This document shows positions 28,263 through 37,482 of a DNA stretch of 64,000 bases, one piece after another. Position numbers and translations under genes: made by a program. This DNA is from Geothermobacter ehrlichii (GTDB lineage Bacteria > Desulfobacterota > Desulfuromonadia > Desulfuromonadales > Geothermobacteraceae). Where the stretch lies: positions 1 through 64,000 of the forward strand of contig NZ_VNIB01000013.1 of the NCBI RefSeq assembly GCF_008124615.1, read 5' to 3'. The notes beneath the pieces are model-generated. The model did no database searches and was not told the origin of the DNA. It worked only from the letters and a program-made list of their open reading frames with translations. The number at the start of each line of letters is the position of its first letter. The first letter of the stretch is position 1.

Positions 28263-28612
28263 GACCAGCTCCCCGAAAGCAACCAAGATGCCGCCGGGCG
28301 GGCGGAAGATGGCCCTTGCCGCAACCACTGTCCGAGAATCTGCAGCGGCTCCCCGGCCGGCGTCTGGCGGTGCCAGATGCCCCGCCGCTCCAGCTCGTCG
28401 AGCAGCCAGGGCGGCGAGTCGCCGGAGAAAAGGCCGTCAACCCGGTTGGCTGCCAACCAGTCGCCAAGGGACTGGTCCTGCGGATCGAAGGTCTGCAGCC
28501 GACAGGAAACGACCTGTCCGTCATCGGTGTCGACACAGGCGATGAAGAAGAGCCGCGCCAGGCCGTACAGCGGCAGCACAAGCCTGTGGTAGTAGGGAAA
28601 AGCGATTTTCAT
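28259..28612 (-). CDS. Divergent NifX-like small protein
   Basis: The gene encodes 117 residues from ATG 28612. It begins MKIAFPYYHRLVLPLYGLA and has the short alternating pattern of the NifX/NifB-like domain, with FDPQDQSLGDWLAANRVDGLF resembling the conserved second half. It lacks the GEVGPKA-like motif of its neighbour, replaced by FSGDSPPWLLDEL. It is the first gene of the probable six-gene operon and overlaps the next by 4 bp. Family assignment is moderate. Confidence 0.6.
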   Translation of the reverse strand: MKIAFPYYHRLVLPLYGLARLFFIACVDTDDGQVVSCRLQTFDPQDQSLGDWLAANRVDGLFSGDSPPWLLDELERRGIWHRQTPAGEPLQILGQWLRQGPSSARPAASWLLSGSWS

Positions 28613-28650
28613 GGGCGGTTCCTCCATCAAAATTGCACGCCCATCCCAAT

Positions 28651-28666
28651 TCCAAGAGCCGTGCCG
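28651..28666 (-). promoter_or_regulatory. Possible sigma-54 promoter of the NifX/Cbc-like operon
   Basis: The minus strand reads CGGCACGGCTCTTGGA. The -24 half (GGCACG) is perfect and spacing to the -12 half is right, but the invariant GC is GG. It lies about 40 bp before the first gene. The rest of the 28613-29041 gap is AT-rich and holds the GTTGCAAC cluster; no gene is seen. Confidence 0.4.
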
Positions 28667-28917
28667 AAACAATAAAAAGCACTAATTAACACAAAAAATC
28701 CATATAAAATCAGAGGGTTACAAATGTGAAGCTCTTCCTTGGGGCCAAAGCAAAAGCCGGCTTCCCGTTGCATCTGCAACGGCAAAACATTAGAACGCTT
28801 TATTGGTTTTCCGGGGAGAAAGATCGGTAAGGGACGGTCTGCACCTGGTAAGTATCGGAAAAACCGGGAGCAGGGTCAGAATCAAAACCCGTTCTAAAAA
28901 ATTAATGCATTATAATT

Positions 28918-28954
28918 GTTGCAACCAAATGAAATGTTGCAACAGCCTTGCAAC
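28918..28954. promoter_or_regulatory. Cluster of three TTGCAAC sites
   Basis: GTTGCAAC occurs at 28918-28925 and 28936-28943 and CTTGCAAC at 28947-28954. The 8-mer GTTGCAAC is itself a palindrome. Sites of this kind suit the Fis-type DNA-binding domain of NtrC-family activators, and such an activator is encoded immediately upstream (29042-30382). They are about 255-290 bp upstream of the possible sigma-54 promoter, so DNA looping would be needed. Confidence 0.5.
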
Positions 28955-29041
28955 ACCGGCGCCCACAGGCCTGGCCCAGCGGGAGTTGATATTGGCGACA
29001 AAAGGAATGGACGCGTCGCACATGGCGATCGCCGGCAACGC

Positions 29042-30382
29042 TCAGCAGGAGTGCAGAAGATTGTAACGCTTCATCCAGCGCCACAGGGTGGTACGATCAA
29101 CCCCGAGCTCATCCGCCGTCTTTCGGCGGTTGCCGTGGTTGCGCTGCAGAATACCGAGCAGACGGTCGCGGTCGGGCATTCTGCTCGAGCGCGCCAGAGG
29201 AGCCCGGCCGGCAAGCCGGACCTCGAATTCCCGCGGCAGATGTTCCGGCCCCAGTTCGCCGCTACGACCGAGAATCACCATCTGCTCGAGCAGGTTGAGC
29301 AGCTCGCGGACATTGCCCGGATAGTCGTAGTCGAGCAGCAGCTGCAGCACCGATGGGGCCAGACCGCGGATTTTCTTCCCGTACTGCAGATTCAGCCGGT
29401 CGAGGAAATAGTCGATGAGCAGGGGAATGTCCTCCGGGCGTTCCCGCAACGGCGGCAGGCAGAGCGAGACAACATTGATACGGAAATAGAGATCGCGCCG
29501 GAAGCTGCCCTCGTCGACCATCCGGGCGATGTTGCGGTGGGTGGCGGTAACGAACCTGACATCGGCCTTCTGCGGCTGCCGGGCCCCGAGAGGCTGATAT
29601 TCGCGGTTCTCCAGCACCCGCAGCAGCTTGACCTGCAGCGGCAGGGGCAGATCGCCGATTTCGTCGAGAAAGAGGGTGCCGCCCTCGGCCATCTCCAGTC
29701 GACCGGGTCGGTTTTCCACGGCACCGGTGTAGGCGCCTCGCCGGGAGCCGAAGATCTCCGACTCCAGCAGCTGTTCCGGCAGGGCGCCGCAGTTGACAGT
29801 CACCAACGGTTTGTCCCGACGCGGACTCAGATTGTGAATTGCCCGCGCCACCAGTTCCTTGCCGGTGCCGCTCTCCCCCTGGATCAGCACCGTAGCGTCG
29901 CTGGCGGCGATATCGGGAAGCACGTCAAAAAGACTGCGCATCTTGTCCGACCGGCTGAGCATTCCTTCAAAGGCGTAGCGGGTCCGGATATCCCGCTTCA
30001 TCTCACCGATGCCGGACAGGTCACGAACCGTTTCCACCGCGCCAACAATATTGCCATCGGCATCGCGCAGAACCGAGGCACTGATGGAGACAGGTATCTT
30101 GCGGCCGTTTTTGTGCCGTATGTCGAACTCCCGGTTGATCACCGGCCGGCCACTGGCCAGAGCCTCACGAACCGGGCAATAGGCACCGCAGGCGGTGCTG
30201 GAAAAAATGCTCCGGCAGGGCCGACCGAGTACTTCGTCGCGGCTGTAGCCGGTGATGGCCTCCGCAGCCCGGTTGAAGGAGGTGATACGCAGATCCCGAT
30301 CGACCGTGAATACACCATCGGCAAGGCTGTTGAGGACATCCTGGGACAGCCCGGCACGCGGCTGATCGGCTTGTTTAGACAT
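29042..30382 (-). CDS. PAS-domain sigma-54-dependent transcriptional activator
   Basis: The gene encodes 446 residues from ATG 30382 ([12 protein letters not shown]). The frame is open further upstream, but that part is antisense to hypA and the intergenic region. A PAS domain (about 14-120) includes [16 protein letters not shown], whose cysteines may hold a redox or metal sensor. The AAA+ domain follows: [14 protein letters not shown] (a Tyr variant of GAFTGA), [13 protein letters not shown]. The C-terminal Fis-like helix-turn-helix is [22 protein letters not shown]. No receiver domain is present, so it senses directly. Likely target: the operon at 28612. Confidence 0.9.
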   Translation of the reverse strand: MSKQADQPRAGLSQDVLNSLADGVFTVDRDLRITSFNRAAEAITGYSRDEVLGRPCRSIFSSTACGAYCPVREALASGRPVINREFDIRHKNGRKIPVSISASVLRDADGNIVGAVETVRDLSGIGEMKRDIRTRYAFEGMLSRSDKMRSLFDVLPDIAASDATVLIQGESGTGKELVARAIHNLSPRRDKPLVTVNCGALPEQLLESEIFGSRRGAYTGAVENRPGRLEMAEGGTLFLDEIGDLPLPLQVKLLRVLENREYQPLGARQPQKADVRFVTATHRNIARMVDEGSFRRDLYFRINVVSLCLPPLRERPEDIPLLIDYFLDRLNLQYGKKIRGLAPSVLQLLLDYDYPGNVRELLNLLEQMVILGRSGELGPEHLPREFEVRLAGRAPLARSSRMPDRDRLLGILQRNHGNRRKTADELGVDRTTLWRWMKRYNLLHSC

Positions 30383-30612
30383 CGTGCAGACCTCGTTGCA
30401 AGACAGGTTGAACCTGTTGCGAAAGCGGGCACCGCTGAACAAACTACAATTAAAATAAACAAACATTACAGCCGACGCAACCGAAATCGGCCCGGACAAC
30501 CGGCCCGACGCACACCATGAAAATCCGGCAAAAATCCATGCCTTGCAAAGGCCATTCTTATTCATTCGGTTTTTCCGATAAAAGCGTATACGCCTAGCCG
30601 GGCCGCGACGCC

Positions 30613-30642
30613 TTGATTTTTTCTCGCGGCTCCACTTATAGT
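30613..30642 (+). promoter_or_regulatory. Sigma-70-type promoter of hypA
   Basis: TTGATT (30613-30618), an 18-bp spacer, and TATAGT (30637-30642). Start of transcription would be near 30650, about 40 nt before the hypA GTG. It is divergent from the sigma-54 activator gene. Its hypAB output would therefore be independent of sigma-54, unlike hyb. Confidence 0.6.
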
Positions 30643-30688
30643 GGGATTTCCTCTCATCCGGGCAGTCCTTACGCAAGGCAGGTTTTCC

Positions 30689-31030
30689 GTGCACGAACTC
30701 GGCATCACCCAGAGCATCGTCGACATCGCGGAGCGGACCACCCGCAAACATGGCGGCGGTCGGGTGCGAAGCGTCACTGTCGAAATCGGCGAACTGTCCG
30801 GCGTCATTCCCGACGCCGTCGAATTCTGTTTTGAAGTCTGCAGCAAGGGGACGCTGCTCGAGGGCGCGCGACTGGTCATCGAAACCGTTCCCGGACAGGG
30901 TCGCTGCCCGCAGTGCCAAACGGAACAGGCCATCGACAACTACAGCTTCGCCTGCGAAAACTGCGGCGCTTTCGGTCTGGAGAGAGTGCGCGGAGAGGAA
31001 TTACGCATCAAGGAACTGGAGGTCGACTGA
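30689..31030 (+). CDS. hypA: Hydrogenase nickel-incorporation protein HypA
   Basis: The gene encodes 113 residues from GTG 30689. This start gives M-H-E-L, and His2 is the nickel ligand that defines the HypA N-terminus; longer in-frame starts would bury it. A zinc site of two Cys pairs (CPQC ... CENC) lies near residues 73-93. HypA delivers nickel to the hydrogenase large subunit with HypB, whose gene starts 2 nt after the hypA stop. Confidence 0.94.
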   Translation: MHELGITQSIVDIAERTTRKHGGGRVRSVTVEIGELSGVIPDAVEFCFEVCSKGTLLEGARLVIETVPGQGRCPQCQTEQAIDNYSFACENCGAFGLERVRGEELRIKELEVD

Positions 31031-31032
31031 CC

Positions 31033-31779
31033 ATGTGCATCGATTGCGGCTGCAGCGAACGGACCGGGCAGGCCCACCATCACCACGATCACGATCATGA
31101 CCATGACGGGCGAACCATCAGGGTCGAAGAGAACCTGCTGGCCAAGAACGACCGGCTGGCGGCAGCCAATCGGGTCCGTTTCACCAGGCACGGCCTGCTC
31201 ACCCTGAACCTGGTCAGCTCCCCCGGGTCGGGCAAGACCACCCTGCTCGAAACCACCCTGCGCGCCCTGAAGGACGAGCTGCGCTTCGCCGTTCTCGAAG
31301 GCGACCAGCAGACCAGCAACGATGCCGACCGCATCGCCGCCACCGGGGTGCCGGCGCATCAGATCAACACCGGCGCCGGCTGCCATCTCGACGCACACAT
31401 GGTCGCTCACGGCGTCGACCACTTCGATCTGGACAATCTCGACGTGTTGCTGATCGAGAACGTCGGCAACCTGGTCTGTCCCGCCTCCTTCGATCTCGGT
31501 GAAGACAGCAAGGTGACGGTCCTCTCCATCACCGAAGGCGAGGACAAGCCGCTGAAATACCCGCAGATGTTTCGCGCCGCCGCCATCGTCATCGTCAACA
31601 AGATCGACCTGCTGCCGCACCTCGACTTCGATCTCGACCAGTGTCGCCAGTTCATCCGCCAGGTCAACCCGCAGGCCCGCATCTTCGAGCTCTCCTGCAG
31701 ATCGGGCGCCGGGATGGACGCCTGGTACGACTGGCTGCGCGCCCAGGTGGCGGCGAAACGACAGCAGGCTCAGTCGTAG
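31033..31779 (+). CDS. hypB: Hydrogenase/urease nickel-incorporation GTPase HypB
   Basis: The gene encodes 248 residues from ATG 31033. The N-terminus has the high-affinity nickel motif (MCIDCGC) followed by a His/Asp-rich stretch (about 15-26) for metal storage. The SIMIBI-class GTPase has P-loop SSPGSGKTTLLE, the GDQQTSNDADRI switch, and NKIDLLPH. It dimerises on GTP and hands nickel to HypA. The 3' end runs into a REP-like repeat. Confidence 0.95.
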   Translation: MCIDCGCSERTGQAHHHHDHDHDHDGRTIRVEENLLAKNDRLAAANRVRFTRHGLLTLNLVSSPGSGKTTLLETTLRALKDELRFAVLEGDQQTSNDADRIAATGVPAHQINTGAGCHLDAHMVAHGVDHFDLDNLDVLLIENVGNLVCPASFDLGEDSKVTVLSITEGEDKPLKYPQMFRAAAIVIVNKIDLLPHLDFDLDQCRQFIRQVNPQARIFELSCRSGAGMDAWYDWLRAQVAAKRQQAQS

Positions 31780-31830
31780 CGGCAACCGCGTCGAGGTGTG
31801 AAAAAAGAGCGTAACACAGCAGGCGGGGCT
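31773..31830. repeat. REP-like element, copy 2 (partial)
   Basis: The copy begins at the hypB stop codon: GTAGCGGCAACCGCGTCGAG, then GAGCGTAACACAGCAGG and GGCGGGGCTTTTT. It matches the second half of copy 3 with substitutions in the central palindrome. The final run GGGGCTTTTT suggests it may also act in termination. Confidence 0.55.
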
Positions 31831-31874
31831 TTTTCATCGGCCGCCACCCAATCGTACAGGGGGGCGAGAAGGTT

Positions 31875-31964
31875 TCGCATGCAAGGCTTGCGAACGATGA
31901 GCCCGCAGGCGTAGCGGCAGCTACGTCGAGGAGCGAAGAGAGAGTGTAACGCAGCAGGCGGGGC
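31875..31964. repeat. REP-like element, copy 3
   Basis: The segment reads CGCATGCAAGGCTTGCGAAC, then GCGTAGCGGCAGCTACGTCG, then GTGTAACGCAGCAGGCGGGG. The same word order is in copy 1 at 22736. It fills the gap between hypB and hypC together with copy 2. Confidence 0.7.
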
Positions 31965-31990
31965 CTTATCGCCCCCCCACGGAGAAGACC

Positions 31991-32221
31991 ATGTGCCTAG
32001 GCGTCCCCATGCAAATCAAGAGCATCACCGACGGCGTCGCTGTCTGCGAAATCGACGGCGTACAGCGCGAAGCCTCTCTGATGATGCTCGACGAGGCGCA
32101 AGTCGGCGATTTTGTTCTCATTCACGCCGGTTTCGCCATCGAAAAGATCGACCCTGAAGAAGCGGAGCTGACCCTCAAGGCGCTGCGCGAAGCCCTTGAC
32201 ATGGGCTTGGAGCCGAAATGA
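31991..32221 (+). CDS. hypC: Hydrogenase maturation chaperone HypC
   Basis: The gene encodes 76 residues, the standard HypC length. The essential N-terminal MCLGVPMQI (Cys2 ligates the Fe(CN)2CO unit) is intact. HypC carries the iron moiety with HypD and holds the large-subunit precursor open. A GGAGAAG ribosome-binding site precedes it. It overlaps hypD by 4 bp (ATGA). Confidence 0.95.
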   Translation: MCLGVPMQIKSITDGVAVCEIDGVQREASLMMLDEAQVGDFVLIHAGFAIEKIDPEEAELTLKALREALDMGLEPK

Positions 32222-33321
32222 AAAGCCAGGATCTGACCACAGCCTATCGTGATCCGGCGGTCGCCCGCGCCCTGTTGCGGCAGATCGAGACGACGGTGCG
32301 CAACTACCGGAGGCAGATGACCCTGATGGAGGTCTGCGGCACCCACACCATGGCCATCTACCAGCACGGCATCCGCGCCCTGCTACCGGAGCAGATCCGC
32401 CTGATCTCCGGCCCCGGCTGTCCGGTCTGCGTCACCCCCGTCGATTACGTCGACCGGGCGGTCGCCCTGGCGCGCCGCCCCGGCACCATCATCACCACCT
32501 TCGGCGACATGGTGCGGGTTCCCGGCTCCTCCAGCAGCCTGCTGCGCGAACAGGCGGCGGGCGCCGACATCCGGATCGTCTACTCGCCGCTCGACGCCAT
32601 CGCCATCGCCGCCTGCAATCCGGGCAAGGAGGTGGTCTTTCTCGGCGTCGGCTTCGAAACCACCACGCCGACGGTGGCCGGCGCCGTTCTGGCGGCCGAA
32701 AAGCAGGGACTGACCAACTTCAGCGTCCTCGGCTCGCACAAGACCATGCCGGCCCCCATGATGGCCCTGACCAGCGACCCGGAACTGCAGGTCGACGGCT
32801 ATCTCTGCCCGGCGCACGTTTCGGCCATCATCGGTGCCGACGCCTATCGGCCGATCGTCGAGGCCTGCCGGGTGCCCTGTGTCGTCACCGGCTTCGAACC
32901 GCTGGACGTGCTGCGCGGCGTACTGATGCTGGCCAGACAGGTGGTCGAAGGCCGGGCGGAGGTCGAAAACGAATACTCCCGCGTGGTGCGGCCCGACGGC
33001 AACCCGAAGGCGCGGCAGATTCTTGAAACCGTCTTCGAGCCCTGCGATGCCCGCTGGCGCGGCATCGGCGTCATTCCCGGCAGCGGCCTGCGCATCCGCA
33101 ACAGCCATGCCGCCTTCAACGCCGAGCTCAAGCTGCCGGTCGAGGTCGAAGAGCCGGTGGAGCACAAGGGCTGCCTGTGCGGCGAAATCCTCAAAGGCAA
33201 GGTCCGCCCCGGCGACTGCCCCCTCTTCCGCAAGATCTGCACCCCCGAGGATCCGGTCGGCGCCTGCATGGTGTCGAGCGAGGGGACCTGCGCGGCGGAG
33301 TACAAGTACGGCAATATCTAA
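32218..33321 (+). CDS. hypD: Hydrogenase maturation protein HypD
   Basis: The gene encodes 367 residues. HypD is the scaffold on which the Fe(CN)2CO group is built. Diagnostic motifs are present: MEVCGTHTMAIYQHGIR, GPGCPVCVTP, GFETTTP, and the C-terminal 4Fe-4S ligands in CLCGEILKG...CPLF and GACMVSSEGTCAAEY. It is coupled to hypC. The 186-bp gap to hypE contains an inverted repeat. Confidence 0.96.
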   Translation: MKSQDLTTAYRDPAVARALLRQIETTVRNYRRQMTLMEVCGTHTMAIYQHGIRALLPEQIRLISGPGCPVCVTPVDYVDRAVALARRPGTIITTFGDMVRVPGSSSSLLREQAAGADIRIVYSPLDAIAIAACNPGKEVVFLGVGFETTTPTVAGAVLAAEKQGLTNFSVLGSHKTMPAPMMALTSDPELQVDGYLCPAHVSAIIGADAYRPIVEACRVPCVVTGFEPLDVLRGVLMLARQVVEGRAEVENEYSRVVRPDGNPKARQILETVFEPCDARWRGIGVIPGSGLRIRNSHAAFNAELKLPVEVEEPVEHKGCLCGEILKGKVRPGDCPLFRKICTPEDPVGACMVSSEGTCAAEYKYGNI

Positions 33322-33357
33322 TTGCCACCACAGAACCACAGCAGAACAGAAAATCTC

Positions 33358-33431
33358 GCACAGAGACACAGAGCCGCTCAGAAAACAGAATTGGACCTGA
33401 AATCAAAATATTTTCTCTGTGTCTCTGCGTC
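33358..33431. repeat. Imperfect inverted repeat between hypD and hypE
   Basis: Left arm GCACAGAGACACAGAGCC (33358-33375) and right arm TTTTCTCTGTGTCTCTGCGT (from 33411) are inverted near-copies flanking about 35 bp. It belongs with the repeats at 16602, 20047 and 41681. It sits inside what is otherwise a hypCDE operon. Confidence 0.65.
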
Positions 33432-33507
33432 TTGAGAAAGCGCCAGCGAGCGGGCACGAGCCGGATTCTCTCTGCGTCCAGTGGTGAATTGAACAGGTGA
33501 GACACCT

Positions 33508-34521
33508 ATGAACTCTGCCCTCATCCTTCTCGGCCATGGCAGCGGCGGCAAACTGAGCCACCAGCTGCTCGACGACATCATCATTCCCGCCCTCTCCGGC
33601 ATCGCTCCGGAAGAGCAGAACGACGCCGCCGTGTTGCCGGCGATCGACGGCGAACTCGCCTTCACCACCGACACCTACGTGGTCGATCCGATCTTCTTTC
33701 CCGGCGGCAATATCGGCGATCTGGCCATCAACGGCACGGTCAACGACCTGGCGATGGCCGGAGCTGTACCGGTGGCGATCAGCGTCGGCCTGATTCTCGA
33801 GGAAGGCCTTCCCGTAGCCGACCTGCAGCAGGTACTGGCATCGATGCGACAGGCCGCAGATACCGCCGGGGTGCGCATCGTCACCGGCGACACCAAGGTG
33901 GTGCCGCGCGGCAAGGGCGACAAGATCTTCATCAACACCGCCGGCATCGGCCGTATCCCTGCCGGCCGCAAGATATCCGGCTCCGCGGCCCGCCCCGACG
34001 ACAAGGTGCTGATCAACGGCCCGGTCGGCGATCATGGCATGGCTGTGATGGCCAGCCGCGAAGGGCTGGAGCTGACCGCCGACATTCGCAGTGACAGCAC
34101 CGCCCTCAACGGTCTGGTCGAAGACCTCTTCACCGCCTGCGGCGACAAACTGCACGTGCTGCGCGATCCGACCCGCGGCGGCGTCGCCACCACCCTGCGC
34201 GAGATCGCCGGCCAGTCCGGGGTTGACATCACCCTCGAGGAGCAGGCCATTCCGCTCAGCGAAGGGGTACGTGGTGCCTGCGCCATCCTCGGCCTCGACC
34301 CGCTGTTTGTCGCCAACGAAGGCAAGCTGCTGGCCCTGGTAGCCCCCGAAGCAGCGGAAGACGCTCTCGCGGCCATGCGCCGGCATCCCGCCGGCAGGCA
34401 GGCAACCATCATCGGCGAGGTGACCGCAGCCTCCAACGGTCGGGTGCTGATGCGCACTGGCATCGGCGGCTTGCGCGCCATCGAAATGCTCTCTGGCGAA
34501 CAATTGCCGCGTATCTGTTGA
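33508..34521 (+). CDS. hypE: Carbamoyl-dehydratase HypE
   Basis: The gene encodes 337 residues of the PurM-like HypE, which dehydrates a thiocarboxamide on its own C-terminal cysteine to make the cyanide ligands. The N-terminal ILLGHGSGG and the C-terminal PRIC tail ending in that cysteine are both present. An ATP site is indicated by NDAAVLP and TDTYVVDPIFFPGG. HypF, which makes the carbamoyl group, is not encoded in the window. Confidence 0.96.
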   Translation: MNSALILLGHGSGGKLSHQLLDDIIIPALSGIAPEEQNDAAVLPAIDGELAFTTDTYVVDPIFFPGGNIGDLAINGTVNDLAMAGAVPVAISVGLILEEGLPVADLQQVLASMRQAADTAGVRIVTGDTKVVPRGKGDKIFINTAGIGRIPAGRKISGSAARPDDKVLINGPVGDHGMAVMASREGLELTADIRSDSTALNGLVEDLFTACGDKLHVLRDPTRGGVATTLREIAGQSGVDITLEEQAIPLSEGVRGACAILGLDPLFVANEGKLLALVAPEAAEDALAAMRRHPAGRQATIIGEVTAASNGRVLMRTGIGGLRAIEMLSGEQLPRIC

Positions 34522-34596
34522 AAGCAGGTAAGCATGGCCGCACTTCTTCGGCTATACTGACTGAAGATTGTTTCAATTTTTCGTCATCCGTAACCG

Positions 34597-37482
34597 ATGT
34601 GGATCACCATGAGGCCGCGCCTGCTCTTCTTTGCCTGCCTGGCTCTGCTGTTGCCGGCCCTGGTCTGGGGCAAGACACCGGTCAGTATCGAACTGACCGC
34701 CGAAGAGCGCGCCTGGCTCGAACAGCACGGCCAATCGATCCGCGTCGGGGTCCTTCCCAACTACCCTCCCATCGAATTTCTTCAGGACGGCCGGCAAAGC
34801 GGCCTGACCGCCGACTACCTGCGGGCCATCGAAGAAGAGCTCGGCATCCGCTTTCGGCGCGTCGTTGCCCGCAACTGGGCCGAACTGCAGCAGATGGCCC
34901 TGGCGCATCGCATCGATATCATCGGCTCCATTCAGCAGACCCCGAAACGGGCGAAAAAGCTCCTCTTCACCCGCCCCTACGTACACCTGCCCAACGCCAT
35001 CATCACCCGCAGGGGGGCCAAAACGGGACTTCGGGAAAAGGATCTGGCCGGCTTGCGGGTGGCTGTTGTCCAGGACTACGCCAGCTGGGACTATCTGCGA
35101 ACCCATGCGCCAAATGCCACCCTGGTGGCCGTCGACAATGACCTCGACGGGCTCAAGCAGCTCGCCTTCGGTCAGGTCGACGCTTTTGTAACCGATCTTT
35201 CGGTCGCCAGCTGGCACATCGACAGACTCGGTCTGAGCAACCTGCAGGTCGGTGGCTCCACCAACTTCTACTGGGACTTCAGGTTCGGCGTGCGTAACGA
35301 CTGGCCGCTGCTGCACGCCATTCTGGACAAGGCCCTGGCCGGCATCTCCGATGACGCCCGGCAAGCCCTGCTGCACCGCTGGGTCGGTCTGGTGACAGCC
35401 AACAAACTGAGTGCCAAAGAACTGACTATCGCCGGCCTGGTACTAGGCCTCTTCATGCTGCTTATCATCGCCTTCTGGCTCTGGAACCGCCTGCTGCAGC
35501 GTCAGGTCGAACTGCAGACCGATGAACTCAGGAACGCCCTGCAGCGCGAACGCCGGATCGCCAACGAGCTGCGACGCAGCGAAGCACAGTTGCGCGAACT
35601 GACCGACAATCTGCCGCAAACCGTCTTCGAAATCGATACCCAGGGGATTATCACTTATGTCAACCGTTACTGCACGGAGTGGAGCGGCTATAGTCGCGAA
35701 CGGCTTATCGGCAGGTGCCTTCTGGAGTTTCTGCTGCCGGAAGACCGACCGGTCATGGAACGGCGCATCCGCATCCTGCTCGGTGAAGAGCCCGAAGAAC
35801 GAACCGACCTGGTCTACCGGATACAACTGGCCGACGGCCGCATCCGCAGCGTTCTCGGCTATGCCAGCCCCATTCTCAGCGGCGACAGAACAACCGGGCT
35901 ACGCGGCATTTTGGTCGACATCAACGAACGACTGTCGATGGAAATCTTTCTTGACGACCTGCTCAACGCCATCCCCGATCCGATCTTCGCCAAGGATCGC
36001 CAACACCGCTGGATCCGCCTCAACGACGCCTTTTGCGAACTGATCGGCAAGCCGCGGCGCGAGCTGCTCGGCAAGTCGGACTTCGATCTCTTTCCGGAAG
36101 AGGAAGCACGGGTTTTCTGGGAAAAGGACGATCTGGTCTTCACGACCGGAGAGACCAACCTGAACATCGAGCGAATCACGCCACCCGAAGGCAGCACGCG
36201 CATCCTGGCCACCCGCAAGAGCCTGATGCTCTCTCCCGACGGCGAACCGATCCTGGTCGGCGTCATCCGCGACATCACCGAACAGGAAGAGGCGGCCCGG
36301 CGCCTGGCCGAGAGCGAGCGCCGCTTCCGGCAGATCTTCGACGCCACCAGCGATGCCCTGTTCATCCACGACGCCGCCACCGGCGTCATCCTCGATGTCA
36401 ACAAGACCGCCGAAACCATGTACCGCGCCAGCCGGGACGAACTGCTTGCCAGCGATATCGGAAAACTCAGCTCGGGCACACCGCCGTTCGACCAGAAGGG
36501 AGCCCGGATGCGCATCGCCAACGCCCTGCTCAAGGGACACACGGTGTTCGAGTGGCACACCCGCCGGTTCGACGGCGAACTCTTCTGGGTCGAAGTCAGC
36601 CTGCGACCGGCAACCATCGACAACAGGCGGGTGATCATCGCCACCGTCCGGGACATCAGCCGGCGCAAGGAACTGGAAGAGATGATGCTGCAGGCGGAAA
36701 AGATGCTCACTATCGGTCATCTGGCCGCCGGCATCGCCCACGAGATCAACAATCCGCTGGCCGGTGTGCTGCAAAACCTGCAAGTTCTCGGCATGCGTCT
36801 CGACCAGCAACATCCGGGCAATCGGCAGGCCGCCGAACAGGCAGGTCTCGACCTAGAGGCTCTGTCCCGTTACAGTGAAGCAAGACAGATCCCCCTGCTG
36901 CTGGACAACGCCAACACCTCCGCCCAGCGCGCCCGCACCATCGTCGAAGACCTGCTCTCTTTCAGTCGCCGCCCAGCCGGCAAACTCGAACCGGTCGACA
37001 TGCACCAGATCATCGAATCGAGCCTGAAGCTGGCCGAAACCGAATTCAATACCGACCAGGGATACGATTTTCGCGCCATTCGGCTCGAAACCAGCCTCTG
37101 CACCCCACCGCCGCCGATCGTCGGTCTGGCTGACCAGCTGCAGCAGGCGTTGCTCAACCTGTTGCGCAATGCCGCCCAGGCCATGTTCCGGGCCGGCGTC
37201 CGCCGTCCCTGCATCCACATCGAACTGACCGACGAAGACGACCACGCTCTGCTGCGCCTGTCGGACAACGGTCCGGGGATGGACGAAGCGACCCGCAACC
37301 GCATTTTCGAGCCCTTCTTCACCACCCGCAGCGGGCAGGGCGGCACCGGCCTGGGGCTGGCCCTGGTTTCCTTCATCATCACCCAGAATCACGGGGGGAG
37401 CATCAACGTCCAGTCGACACCGGGACAGGGAACAACCTTCATCCTGCAGCTGCCGACAACCCGCAGCAAGGAGGCCTCATGA
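34597..37482 (+). CDS. Hybrid-type sensor histidine kinase with periplasmic substrate-binding and PAS domains
   Basis: The gene encodes 961 residues from ATG 34597; ATG 34609 (MRPRLLFFACLALLLPA) is equally plausible. Order: signal peptide, a solute-binding-protein family 3 domain (about 40-265, IRVGVLPNYPPIEF), one membrane helix (about 278-300), then three PAS domains (about 330-450, 455-570, 575-695), HisKA with His715 (GIAHEINNPLAG) and an HATPase domain (NLLRNAAQA, SDNGPGM, GGTGLGLALV). It resembles BvgS/EvgS sensors without their receiver modules. It overlaps the next gene, a single-domain response regulator, by 4 bp. The ligand is unknown. Confidence 0.9.
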   Translation: MWITMRPRLLFFACLALLLPALVWGKTPVSIELTAEERAWLEQHGQSIRVGVLPNYPPIEFLQDGRQSGLTADYLRAIEEELGIRFRRVVARNWAELQQMALAHRIDIIGSIQQTPKRAKKLLFTRPYVHLPNAIITRRGAKTGLREKDLAGLRVAVVQDYASWDYLRTHAPNATLVAVDNDLDGLKQLAFGQVDAFVTDLSVASWHIDRLGLSNLQVGGSTNFYWDFRFGVRNDWPLLHAILDKALAGISDDARQALLHRWVGLVTANKLSAKELTIAGLVLGLFMLLIIAFWLWNRLLQRQVELQTDELRNALQRERRIANELRRSEAQLRELTDNLPQTVFEIDTQGIITYVNRYCTEWSGYSRERLIGRCLLEFLLPEDRPVMERRIRILLGEEPEERTDLVYRIQLADGRIRSVLGYASPILSGDRTTGLRGILVDINERLSMEIFLDDLLNAIPDPIFAKDRQHRWIRLNDAFCELIGKPRRELLGKSDFDLFPEEEARVFWEKDDLVFTTGETNLNIERITPPEGSTRILATRKSLMLSPDGEPILVGVIRDITEQEEAARRLAESERRFRQIFDATSDALFIHDAATGVILDVNKTAETMYRASRDELLASDIGKLSSGTPPFDQKGARMRIANALLKGHTVFEWHTRRFDGELFWVEVSLRPATIDNRRVIIATVRDISRRKELEEMMLQAEKMLTIGHLAAGIAHEINNPLAGVLQNLQVLGMRLDQQHPGNRQAAEQAGLDLEALSRYSEARQIPLLLDNANTSAQRARTIVEDLLSFSRRPAGKLEPVDMHQIIESSLKLAETEFNTDQGYDFRAIRLETSLCTPPPPIVGLADQLQQALLNLLRNAAQAMFRAGVRRPCIHIELTDEDDHALLRLSDNGPGMDEATRNRIFEPFFTTRSGQGGTGLGLALVSFIITQNHGGSINVQSTPGQGTTFILQLPTTRSKEAS

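Noticed and set aside
28918-28954. Short repeats that might be CRISPR
   Set aside because: Units are 8 bp with 11- and 18-bp centre-to-centre steps and no spacers of uniform length; there are no cas genes in the window.
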